From: Sphingobacterium thalpophilum | GTDB taxonomy: Bacteria > Bacteroidota > Bacteroidia > Flavobacteriales > Flavobacteriaceae | DNA: 18,033 bases | Direction of reading: 5' to 3' | Assembly (NCBI GenBank): GCA_943328865.2 | Contig: CALQBR020000003.1 | Location: 1-18,033, forward strand | In this document: piece after piece, positions 7,199-13,983 of the stretch | Layout: each line of letters begins with the position of its first letter | Numbering within the stretch: position 1 is the stretch's first letter | The notes under the pieces: model-generated | What the model was told of the DNA's origin: nothing | Databases searched by the model: none | Seen by the model: only the letters and a program-made list of their open reading frames with translations | Program-made: the position numbers and the translations under genes

Positions 7199-7616
7199 AC
7201 GGAGAATCGTTGTGATTGTGCTGTTTGTTGTTGGTTTAATTTTGATACGCGCTTATGAAGACCTTCTTTTTTATGATCCTTTTTTGAGTTATTTCAAATT
7301 GGATTATCATAATTTGTCCTTGCCAGAAGTAGATTACTTGAAATTCTTTTTTGGACTTCTGTTTCGTTATTTTGGGAATGTCCTTTTTTCGTTATCGATT
7401 ATTTATGTTATTTTCAAAGACTTTGAACTCACTAAATTCGCGTCTTTGTTATATCTTGTGTTTTTTTTCATTCTTGTTGGTGCATTGTTTTTTGTGCTTT
7501 CGCATGGTGATCAGGCCAACAAAATGACCCTATTTTATATCCGCCGTTTTTTAATTCAACCTTTATTTTTATTGTTATTTATTCCTGCTTTTTTCTACCA
7601 AAAACAAAATAAGTAG
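7173..7616 (+). CDS. Exosortase F system-associated membrane protein
   Basis: The 147-residue protein has a basic start (MLKNLLSHKRR) and about four hydrophobic helices at residues 12-28, 54-82, 90-108 and 125-142. It also has a conserved-looking loop DLLFYDPFLSYFK. It overlaps the end of xrtF by 26 bases in another frame, which indicates translational coupling. I assign it by this position and composition to the small membrane family found next to XrtF in flavobacteria; its role there is not known. The same frame is open upstream to an ATG at 7056, but that part is a shadow of xrtF, so I start at 7173. Confidence 0.82.
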   Translation: MLKNLLSHKRRIVVIVLFVVGLILIRAYEDLLFYDPFLSYFKLDYHNLSLPEVDYLKFFFGLLFRYFGNVLFSLSIIYVIFKDFELTKFASLLYLVFFFILVGALFFVLSHGDQANKMTLFYIRRFLIQPLFLLLFIPAFFYQKQNK

Positions 7617-7645
7617 TCTTTTTTCTGTATCTTTAATAAGGAAGT

Positions 7646-7668
7646 AAAACCATTAATGGTTGTTTTTT
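7646..7668 (+). terminator. Weak terminator-like hairpin after the xrtF pair
   Basis: AACCATTAATGGTT (7648-7661) is a perfect palindrome, giving a 5-bp stem with a TTAA loop, followed after one G by six T residues. It would end the xrtF transcript, but the stem is short and it lies only seven bases before the next ATG. It could equally act on translation of that gene. Confidence 0.4.
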
Positions 7669-7674
7669 ATAGAG

Positions 7675-8511
7675 ATGAAAATAGTTAAACATTCAGGAGC
7701 TATAGTAGATTTTAATGCTGAAAAACTCAAAAATTCACTCTTGAAATCTGGAGCGAGTCAATTAGTGGTTGAGGGTATTTTAGAAGCTATAAAAAAAGAA
7801 ATTTACGAAGGGATTTCTACCAAGCAAATTTACAAAATGGCTTTTCGCTTGCTTAAAAAAGTGGGTGACTCACATGCTTCTCGTTATAATTTAAAAGCAG
7901 CGATTCAACTGTTAGGACCGGCAGGTTTCTTCTTCGAAAAATATATAGCCCGACTATTTGCTTCAGAAAAATATGAAACCCAAACCAATCTGAATCTACA
8001 AGGCAAATGCATCTCGCATGAAATTGATGTGGTCGTGTTGAAAAACAATCTCATGGCTATGGTTGAATGTAAATTTCATGTCGGAAGAGATGCTGTTTCT
8101 GACGTAAAAGTGCCGATGTATGTCTTATCCCGATTTAATGATCTCAAAGAAAAGGAACATTTTATTTTTGATAAAAAAAGATCTTTATCTAAGTGTTGGA
8201 TTGTTACCAATAACCGATTTACATCTGACGCTATCATTTTTTCAAAATGTATAGGAATGAGTTTGTTGAGTTGGGATTATCCTGAGCACAATAATTTGAA
8301 AACAAAAAATGATGAAGCTTGTCTTTATCCCGTCACCTGTTTGACAACATTGTCTATCGCAGAGAAAGAAAAGTTGTTGATTTTAGATTTGATTTTAGCA
8401 AAAGAATTAGTCAATAATGCGCATCCTTTAGAGAAAATCGGTTTGAGTGTCAATCGCATCAAAAATGTAATGAAAGAAGCATCCGAATTATGCAGGTGTT
8501 TTGAAAGTTGA
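7675..8511 (+). CDS. ATP-cone / PD-(D/E)XK nuclease-like protein
   Basis: The 278-residue protein joins two domains. Residues 2-88 form an ATP-cone: KIVKHSGAIVDFNAEKLKNS, then helices and GDSHASRYNLKAAI. This is the nucleotide-binding module known from ribonucleotide reductases and NrdR. Residues 95-210 resemble a restriction-endonuclease-like (Mrr type) fold. The likely active site is HEIDVVV (Glu116, Asp118) followed by AMVECKFH (Glu131, Lys133). A helical tail with a possible helix-hairpin-helix (LEKIGLSVNRIKNVMKEA) ends the protein. I use the ATG at 7675 rather than an upstream TTG at 7660. The beta-CASP gene follows after 47 bases and is probably co-transcribed. Nuclease activity and its control by ATP/dATP are inferred, not shown. 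Confidence 0.8.
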   Translation: MKIVKHSGAIVDFNAEKLKNSLLKSGASQLVVEGILEAIKKEIYEGISTKQIYKMAFRLLKKVGDSHASRYNLKAAIQLLGPAGFFFEKYIARLFASEKYETQTNLNLQGKCISHEIDVVVLKNNLMAMVECKFHVGRDAVSDVKVPMYVLSRFNDLKEKEHFIFDKKRSLSKCWIVTNNRFTSDAIIFSKCIGMSLLSWDYPEHNNLKTKNDEACLYPVTCLTTLSIAEKEKLLILDLILAKELVNNAHPLEKIGLSVNRIKNVMKEASELCRCFES

Positions 8512-8517
8512 TCAGCG

Positions 8518-8540
8518 TCTATTTTTAGGCTCAAAATAGA
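8518..8540 (+). other. Intergenic hairpin between the nuclease and beta-CASP genes
   Basis: TCTATTTT (8518-8525) and AAAATAGA (8533-8540) form a perfect 8-bp stem with a seven-base loop. It lacks a T tract, so it is not a standard terminator. It could be a processing or stability element in a shared transcript, or chance in AT-rich DNA. Confidence 0.3.
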
Positions 8541-8558
8541 ATCCAAATACAAAATCCA

Positions 8559-9914
8559 ATGAAAGTACAATTTATAGGTGGCGCGGGAACAGTTACAGGT
8601 TCAAAAACATTAATCGAAAGCAATGGCATCCGAATTCTAATTGATTGTGGGCTTTTCCAAGGTATCAAACCTTTGCGAGAACTCAACTGGGAACCGTTAC
8701 CTATTTTACCGTCAACAATAGACTTTGTTTTGTTGACTCATGGTCATTTGGATCATTGTGGATGGCTGCCAAGATTAGTTAGTAAGGGATTTAAAGGAAA
8801 AATCTATTGTTCAAGTCCAACAAAAGACATCGCCAAACTCATTCTTTTAGACAGTTCTAAAATTCAAGAGGAAGAAGCTAGGAAGGCCAATGAAGGGAAA
8901 TATTCCAAACACCAGGTTGCAGAACCCCTCTATACGATAATAGAGGCACAACAGGTTTTCCCCCTTTTTAGAGTAATTAAAACAAACGAGTCTATTTTTT
9001 TAGATACCGAAATTGAAGCTCGTTTTAGTAACGCGGGTCATATTTTGGGGGCTTGTAGCGTCGAACTAAAATTAGAAGATAAAACTTTAGTTTTTTCGGG
9101 AGACATTGGTCGTGATGACGATGTGTTGATGTATGCGCCTACAAAACCACAAGAAGCAGATTATGTTTTTCTAGAAAGCACCTATGGGAATAGGATTCAT
9201 GCGAATTCGGATGCCAAACTAGAATTAGAAACCTACATTAATAATACAATTGAAAAAGGAGGCACAATCATTATTCCGAGTTTTGCGGTTGAACGGGCGC
9301 AAAGTATCATGTTTCTACTTTGGCGACTTAAAAAAGAAGATCGAATCCCAAGTGTGCCCTATATTTTTGATACTCCAATGGGAATATCAGCACTGAAAGT
9401 TTTTTCCAATAATAAAAAATGGCATAAATTGTCTTTAGCCGATTGCGAGGAAATGGCTGCTATGTTTTCATTGGTTTCTGACTATCAGGAGACGATGAGC
9501 ACCATCTTAGATAGCCAGCCCAAAGTAGTGATAGCTGCGAGCGGAATGGCAACAGGAGGAAGGGTTTTAAGTTATTTAGAGCATTATATTGGTTTGCCTG
9601 AAACTACTATAGTTATTGTGGGTTTCCAAGCGGAGGGCACGCGCGGAAGAAAATTGTTAGAAGGGGTACAAGAAATCAAGCTTCATGGGAAATATTTCCC
9701 TGTTAAAGCTTTAATTCTGGAAATTGAAGGGTTGTCTGCACATGGAGATCAAAAAGATTTACTGAATTGGCTTTCTGAATTAGAAAAAAAACCTAAAAAA
9801 GTTTTTCTTGTTCATGGGGAACGAGAGTCGTTAGATGAACTTCAGGTGAAAATAAATGAAAAATATGGTTTTGATTGCATCGTTCCTTTAATGGGTCAAG
9901 CGTTTGATTTATAA
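8559..9914 (+). CDS. Beta-CASP metallo-beta-lactamase family RNA-processing hydrolase
   Basis: The 451-residue protein has the size and order of bacterial CPSF73/Ysh1-like ribonucleases. The metallo-beta-lactamase core binds zinc through HGHLDH (His61, His63, Asp65, His66), His161 in NAGHILGA and Asp182 in FSGDIG. The beta-CASP domain starts near LESTYGNR (Glu206, motif A) and includes PSFAVERAQ, DTPMGI and SGMATGGRVL. Motif B is His395 in LSAHGDQ and motif C is His419 in LVHGE. A histidine at motif C is typical of RNA-acting rather than DNA-acting members, so an RNA endo- or exonuclease is most likely. It lies 47 bases after the ATP-cone nuclease gene. Substrate and exact activity are not known from sequence. 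Confidence 0.92.
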   Translation: MKVQFIGGAGTVTGSKTLIESNGIRILIDCGLFQGIKPLRELNWEPLPILPSTIDFVLLTHGHLDHCGWLPRLVSKGFKGKIYCSSPTKDIAKLILLDSSKIQEEEARKANEGKYSKHQVAEPLYTIIEAQQVFPLFRVIKTNESIFLDTEIEARFSNAGHILGACSVELKLEDKTLVFSGDIGRDDDVLMYAPTKPQEADYVFLESTYGNRIHANSDAKLELETYINNTIEKGGTIIIPSFAVERAQSIMFLLWRLKKEDRIPSVPYIFDTPMGISALKVFSNNKKWHKLSLADCEEMAAMFSLVSDYQETMSTILDSQPKVVIAASGMATGGRVLSYLEHYIGLPETTIVIVGFQAEGTRGRKLLEGVQEIKLHGKYFPVKALILEIEGLSAHGDQKDLLNWLSELEKKPKKVFLVHGERESLDELQVKINEKYGFDCIVPLMGQAFDL

Positions 9915-9967
9915 AATTTTAACAGGAAATGTATTTTTAAAGTTGTTTAAATCGTTAATTTTACAAC

Positions 9968-10369
9968 ATGAAATTCAAAAAGCACATCAGCCTAATGCTT
10001 GTTTTATTTATATTGGTTTCCAATATGGGATTGGCATTTAAGGTGCATTATTGTGGCGGTGAAATGGCTTCGATTTCTCTAAAAAGCATGGTTTTTTCTC
10101 CAATCGAAAAAAAAGGCTGCTGCGGAATGATGGAGAAAAAATCCCATTGCTGTAAAGACAAAGTAGTTGCGTTTCAAAAAAAATCGGAGAATATAATTTA
10201 CAAGGTATTCTCTTTTAACACCAATATACCTTCTCTGATAATAGAATGGCAACCAATTGCCTTTGTTGCGATTTTCAATTTGAAAAGGAATCCACTTCAT
10301 TCTTACTTTTGTGATGCAAACGCGCCTCCATTTTTTAAATTATACCACCAGTATATTTTATACGCCTGA
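9968..10369 (+). CDS. HYC_CC_PP family small Cys/His-rich protein
   Basis: The 133-residue protein begins with a signal peptide or membrane anchor (residues 1-23, basic then LMLVLFILVSNMGLAF). It then has the motifs that give the family its name: HYC at 27-29, Cys pairs GCCG at 50-53 and HCC at 60-62, and a late APP at 119-121. The paired cysteines and histidines suggest extracytoplasmic metal binding. It is the first gene of a probable three-gene unit with a TonB-dependent receptor and an HMA-type protein, which points to copper or another soft metal. A hairpin with a T-rich tail after it could reduce read-through to the receptor gene. The function is inferred from context. Confidence 0.82.
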   Translation: MKFKKHISLMLVLFILVSNMGLAFKVHYCGGEMASISLKSMVFSPIEKKGCCGMMEKKSHCCKDKVVAFQKKSENIIYKVFSFNTNIPSLIIEWQPIAFVAIFNLKRNPLHSYFCDANAPPFFKLYHQYILYA

Positions 10370-10394
10370 TTTTGATGTTTTATAGAAGACAAAT

Positions 10395-10422
10395 AACTCT
10401 TTATTATTTAGAGTTTCTTTTT
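10395..10422 (+). terminator. Possible attenuator hairpin before the TonB receptor gene
   Basis: AACTCT (10395-10400) pairs with AGAGTT (10410-10415) around a nine-base loop and is followed by TCTTTTT. The stem is short, so this is at best a weak terminator. It sits 25 to 75 bases after the HYC gene and before the receptor. Confidence 0.3.
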
Positions 10423-10444
10423 AAAAACATTAAAAAAAACCTTT

Positions 10445-12457
10445 ATGAAAAAACAAATCTCAATAGGTTTAATTTTCTTGCTTTCTTCTTTCTATGCTAT
10501 TGCACAAGACACGCTACAAGCAGTAAAAGTAGAAGCCAATCGTAAAAGCCTAAAAAAATCATATAGCTTAACCGCGAATACCACCTTGTTAACAAGTAAA
10601 GAATTACTTAAAGCGGCTTGTTGCAACCTCGCCGAAAGTTTTGAAACCAATCCGTCTATAGATGTCAATTTTTCGGATGCCTTGACTGGAACCAAGCAAA
10701 TTAAAATGTTGGGTTTAACCAGTCCTTATCTAATGATTACTGAAGAAAATATTCCCGCTGTTCGTGGCGCTTCACAGGCTTATGGCTTGTCTTTTACCCC
10801 AGGGACATGGGTAGAGAGTATTCAGATTACAAAAGGAGCAGGTTCTGTAGTGAATGGTTTTGAAAGTATTTCGGGACAAATCAATACCGAATTGATAAAG
10901 CCAATAAATGATCTTCCTTTTTTTCTAAATGTTTATGGTGCTTCAGATTCTCGAATGGAATTGAATACCCATTTCAATAAGAAAATTTCAGACCAATGGA
11001 GTAGTAGTCTTTTTCTACACGGAAATACAAGAGTGCTCAAAACCGATATGAATGACGATGGTTTTTTGGATAATCCTTTGGCTAAACAAATCAATATCTT
11101 AAACCGCTGGCAGTATACCAACGAGAAAAAAGGATGGGTAAGTTTTATAAACTTCCGCTATATGAATGATCAAAAACAGACGGGAGAATTGGATTTTGAT
11201 CCTAAAAAAGACAAAGGAACCACCAATTATTGGGGGTCGGAAATTAATACGCAACGAATCGATATTTCTGCTAAATTGGGTTATGTTTTTCAAGATATGC
11301 CCTATCAAAGTATTGGTTTTCAAAATGCTTTCAATACGCATGCTCAAGATTCTTATTTTGGGCTGAATCAATACAATATCAAACAAAAAAGCTATTATTC
11401 AAACTTGATTTTTAATTCGATAATTAATAACACAATGCATAAGTTCGCTACAGGTTTGAATTTTACCTATGATCAATATGGAGAGTTTGTGAATACAAAG
11501 GATTACAGTAGGGTAGATCATTCAGCAGGCACTTTTTTTGAATATACCTATGACAATTCTGATAATTTTAGTTTGATTATAGGAGGAAGAATGGATTATC
11601 ATAACCGTATAGGAATTTTTGCAACGCCAAGACTGCACGCCCGATACAATCCCTGGGAGAAAGGCGTCTTGCGATTTTCGATGGGAAGAGGCAAGCGAAT
11701 CGCTAATATTTTTGCAGAAAATCAATCGCTTTTTGCGAGTTCTAGAATTTTTAATATTATCGATTCCAATGGGAAGATATATGGTTTAAACCCAGAAATC
11801 GCTTGGAATTACGGGATGGGTTTTATGCAGGGTTTTGTTTTGTTTGATAGAAGTGCAGAGGTTAGCTTTGATTTTTACCGAACCGATTTTCAAAATCAAG
11901 CAATAGCGGATTTGATGCAAAGTCCACAACAAGTATTGTTTTATAATCTAAAGGGACAATCATTCGCAAATAGTTTGCAAATGGAGTTTAATTATGAAAT
12001 TTTAACACGTTTTAATGTAAGAACCGCCTATAAATATTATGATGTTCAAACGGATTATTTGTCGGGAACTTACCAAAGACCGTTACAAGCGAAACATCGT
12101 TTTTTCGGCAATCTGAGTTACGAAACGCCTATTGAAACAAAAGGCAAACAATGGAAATTCGACTATACCTTCAATTGGTTAGGAAAACAACAGTTGCCAA
12201 CTACAAGTACAAATCCAATACAAGATCGATTGCCTGAATTTTCGGCTTCATTTTCTGTAATGAATGCACAAGTTACGCGAATTTTTTCTGCTAGTTTTGA
12301 AGTCTATATTGGAGGTGAGAATATTGGAGATTACAGACAAAATAAAGCCATTGTTGGTAATGAAAATCCTTTTGGATCTACCTTTGATTCGTCAATGGTA
12401 TATGGACCAGTTTTTGGACAGATGTATTATGCAGGATTGCGTTTTAAAATTAAATAA
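10445..12457 (+). CDS. TonB-dependent receptor, probably for copper or a related metal
   Basis: The 670-residue outer-membrane receptor takes up a substrate using TonB-ExbBD energy. A signal peptide (residues 1-20, ending AIAQ) is followed by a TonB-box-like stretch. The plug domain lies at about 40-155 (LTSKELLKAACCNLAESFE, IKMLGLTSPYLMI, ITKGAGSVVNGFESISGQIN). The rest is a beta-barrel of alternating strands that ends in a terminal aromatic/hydrophobic strand, YYAGLRFKIK. There is no N-terminal carboxypeptidase-like domain, unlike SusC-type receptors. The Cys-Cys pair in the plug (about residues 58-59) is notable: such a pair could bind soft metals, and the flanking genes encode Cys/His metal-binding proteins. 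Copper is therefore the best guess, not a demonstrated substrate. The HMA gene follows after 23 bases. Confidence 0.92.
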   Translation: MKKQISIGLIFLLSSFYAIAQDTLQAVKVEANRKSLKKSYSLTANTTLLTSKELLKAACCNLAESFETNPSIDVNFSDALTGTKQIKMLGLTSPYLMITEENIPAVRGASQAYGLSFTPGTWVESIQITKGAGSVVNGFESISGQINTELIKPINDLPFFLNVYGASDSRMELNTHFNKKISDQWSSSLFLHGNTRVLKTDMNDDGFLDNPLAKQINILNRWQYTNEKKGWVSFINFRYMNDQKQTGELDFDPKKDKGTTNYWGSEINTQRIDISAKLGYVFQDMPYQSIGFQNAFNTHAQDSYFGLNQYNIKQKSYYSNLIFNSIINNTMHKFATGLNFTYDQYGEFVNTKDYSRVDHSAGTFFEYTYDNSDNFSLIIGGRMDYHNRIGIFATPRLHARYNPWEKGVLRFSMGRGKRIANIFAENQSLFASSRIFNIIDSNGKIYGLNPEIAWNYGMGFMQGFVLFDRSAEVSFDFYRTDFQNQAIADLMQSPQQVLFYNLKGQSFANSLQMEFNYEILTRFNVRTAYKYYDVQTDYLSGTYQRPLQAKHRFFGNLSYETPIETKGKQWKFDYTFNWLGKQQLPTTSTNPIQDRLPEFSASFSVMNAQVTRIFSASFEVYIGGENIGDYRQNKAIVGNENPFGSTFDSSMVYGPVFGQMYYAGLRFKIK

Positions 12458-12480
12458 TAACCACAAAAAAATAGAGAAGA

Positions 12481-12825
12481 ATGAAAAATATAATGATACT
12501 GTTGTTAGTTGCTGTTTTTGTATTTACGGCACAGGCACAGGAAAAAAAGAATAAGAATGCGAAATATACTTTTGAAGTAAAGGGCAATTGTGATCAATGC
12601 CAAAGAAGAATTCAAAAAGCGGCTTTTAGCGTGTCAGGGGTAAAGATGGCGAATTGGGATATTGATTCCCGTCAAATGAGCTTAATTCTTAACGAGGAAA
12701 AGGCTTCTTTGCTTCAGGTTAAACAAGCCATTGCAAAAGTCGGCCATGATACCGATGAGGTGAAAGCGACCGATAATGATTATGACCATCTTCATTTCTG
12801 TTGTCATTATGAACGCATTAAATAA
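12481..12825 (+). CDS. Exported heavy-metal-associated (HMA) domain protein
   Basis: The 114-residue protein has a signal peptide (residues 1-20, ending AQAQ) and then one HMA fold at about 28-95. The metal-binding loop is GNCDQC (Cys37 and Cys40), the CxxC motif of copper chaperones and P-type ATPase domains. Because of the signal peptide it should act in the periplasm. A second possible site follows the domain: HLHFCCHY at 103-110. It is the last gene of the metal unit and lies 23 bases after the TonB receptor, so it may accept the metal from the receptor or buffer it. No clear terminator was seen after it. Confidence 0.9.
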   Translation: MKNIMILLLVAVFVFTAQAQEKKNKNAKYTFEVKGNCDQCQRRIQKAAFSVSGVKMANWDIDSRQMSLILNEEKASLLQVKQAIAKVGHDTDEVKATDNDYDHLHFCCHYERIK

Positions 12826-12950
12826 TAATACGAATCCGTTGGGTGAAATTAATTGATTTGAATTTTAATGTTATTGATTGGTCTCTCAAATATGAATATG
12901 TTGATATATTGAACCAATGTTAATCCTATTTTTTTTGCTAATTTTAAAAA

Positions 12951-13262
12951 TTAACTAGTTAAAGTTGTTCTTATTGTTTCTAATAATTTAAACAATTTGC
13001 TACGTCTTTTATTGAATTGACTTCGTTCAATTAAATTTGGCAATTGTTTGAATCAATCATTTTCACTGTCGATAGTCATGTATTCAGTGTTAAATTTCAA
13101 TGCAAATACTTTAATATCAGTAATTTTTGGTTTTCTGCTAACTCGAGCTGTATCATCAAAATCAATCATTAAAGAACAAATAACTTCTAATGCTGTAAGA
13201 TAAATTTTACTGCATTTAACATAGATTTTTGTCAAGATGTTGAAATTCAGCATCTTGATCAA
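12951..13262 (-). pseudogene. N-terminal remnant of an IS982-family transposase
   Basis: The minus-strand frame begins at 13262 with MIKMLNFNILTKIYVK and contains FDDTARVSRKPKITDIKV and EYMTIDSEND. These resemble the N-terminus of Bacteroidota IS982 transposases as I recall them. An in-frame TGA at 13053-13055 stands where these proteins usually have a Leu after SEN(Y). After the stop, the same frame continues with FKQLPNLIERSQFNKRRSK down to a TAA at 12951-12953, which again fits the family. The remaining two thirds, including the catalytic acidic residues, are missing. It is a dead fragment with a nonsense mutation and a 3' truncation. I did not find its terminal repeats. It marks past insertion and rearrangement next to the A-amidotransferase-B block. 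Confidence 0.7.
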
Positions 13263-13401
13263 TATTTTTCCCCGATTATTTTATTTATTTAATCTTAACG
13301 TGTTAATGTTAAATTTTGAAGAGCTTAAAATTTATTTTTTTGATTTGTAAATCAAATTGTACTTGCTAGTTGAATCTGCCTTTATATAAAAATATTATTT
13401 T

Positions 13402-13435
13402 TTTGTAATTTTAAACTTTTTATAAGTTATATTTG
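13402..13435 (+). promoter_or_regulatory. Promoter of small gene A
   Basis: TTTG at 13402-13405 and TATATTTG at 13428-13435 match the Bacteroidota -33 and -7 elements with 22 bases between them. The predicted start is about 95 bases before the ATG at 13536, so gene A would have a long leader. It is the most complete promoter in the window. Confidence 0.55.
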
Positions 13436-13892
13436 CATTTAGACTTTAATTTTTTAAATAAAAACATGAAGTAAGCCTTGGATTTTTATAATTTAAATAT
13501 TTTCCTTTTAAAATTTATTTTACCTACTTTGTCAAATGATTATTAACATAAGAAATATTACTAACATATCCTTTTTCCCTATAACTTTTGTTGTCTTTAT
13601 TTTATTTCTTTCTGAATTTACTAATATAGATAGATTTTCAGGTAATAAAATTGAGGTTTCATTAGAACAAAAATCTTCTCAATATATTTTTCCATTAATT
13701 GGAAATTTTAATTTTGAAAAACAAACGGATTTCGAAAAGATTGAAGAAAATGAATTTCATGTTTGTTTATTTAGTTCTTTCGTTAGAGAAATAAATTGTC
13801 TTAATTGTAAAAACAAATTATTTAGTTCTTTTGTCGATTTCATTTCGTTTTTTAATATTTCCCTTTACGTTCTTTTTTGTAATTTAAAAATT
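13425..13892 (+). repeat. Copy A of a duplicated leader-plus-gene unit
   Basis: This stretch and 15908-16388 are diverged direct copies. They share the -7 region and following bases (TATTTGCATT, GACTTTAATTTT), an ATG-codon-TAA triplet, the start context TCAAATGATTA, and a well conserved 3' end with GATTTCATTTCGTTTTTTAA and TGTAATTTAAAAATT. The middle of the gene is more diverged. The whole unit, not only the reading frame, was duplicated. Confidence 0.75.
13466..13474 (+). other. Two-codon open frame in the leader of gene A
   Basis: ATG AAG TAA lies in the leader, about 30 bases after the -7 element and 61 bases before the gene A start. The same arrangement, ATG CAA TAA, is kept in copy B with a changed middle codon. 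It may be a minimal upstream frame or chance; no ribosome-binding site is obvious. Confidence 0.2.
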
Positions 13893-13898
13893 GATTAA
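13536..13898 (+). CDS. Small membrane or exported protein A (paralogue of B)
   Basis: I do not recognise this 120-residue protein. It has one hydrophobic segment near the N-terminus (about residues 12-27), a polar middle with the acidic stretch QTDFEKIEENEFHV, and a hydrophobic C-terminal stretch (FVDFISFFNISLYVLFCNL). Cysteines stand at INCLNCK and FCNLK. Over the last 65 residues about 37 are identical to protein B at 16020, so the reading frame is under constraint and is likely real. It is very AT-rich. It has its own promoter and a long leader, and stands 85 bases before the amidotransferase gene on the same strand. Function unknown. Confidence 0.65.
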   Translation: MIINIRNITNISFFPITFVVFILFLSEFTNIDRFSGNKIEVSLEQKSSQYIFPLIGNFNFEKQTDFEKIEENEFHVCLFSSFVREINCLNCKNKLFSSFVDFISFFNISLYVLFCNLKID

Positions 13899-13922
13899 TT
13901 CATTTATTGATGTTTTTTTTAT

Positions 13923-13942
13923 AAAAAAGATTGTCTTTTTTT
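13923..13942 (+). terminator. Weak AT-rich hairpin after gene A
   Basis: AAAAAAGA (13923-13930) pairs with TCTTTTTT (13934-13941) around a TTG loop and is followed by another T. With only two G-C pairs the stem is weak, so it would at most reduce read-through from gene A into the amidotransferase gene. Confidence 0.3.
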
Positions 13943-13983
13943 AAAGATTTTATCTTAAAATTATTAATTTATATTTATACACT

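Noticed and set aside
12264..12554. Plus-strand frame of 96 residues across the receptor/HMA junction
   Set aside because: It overlaps the ends of two well supported genes in another frame and its translation is low-complexity without motifs.
13053..13262. A separate 69-residue minus-strand gene
   Set aside because: The sequence reads as the start of an IS982 transposase and continues in frame after the TGA, so it is a pseudogene fragment.
13970..13977. TATATTTA before the amidotransferase start as a promoter
   Set aside because: The final G of TAnnTTTG is missing, no -33 element fits and the transcript would be almost leaderless.
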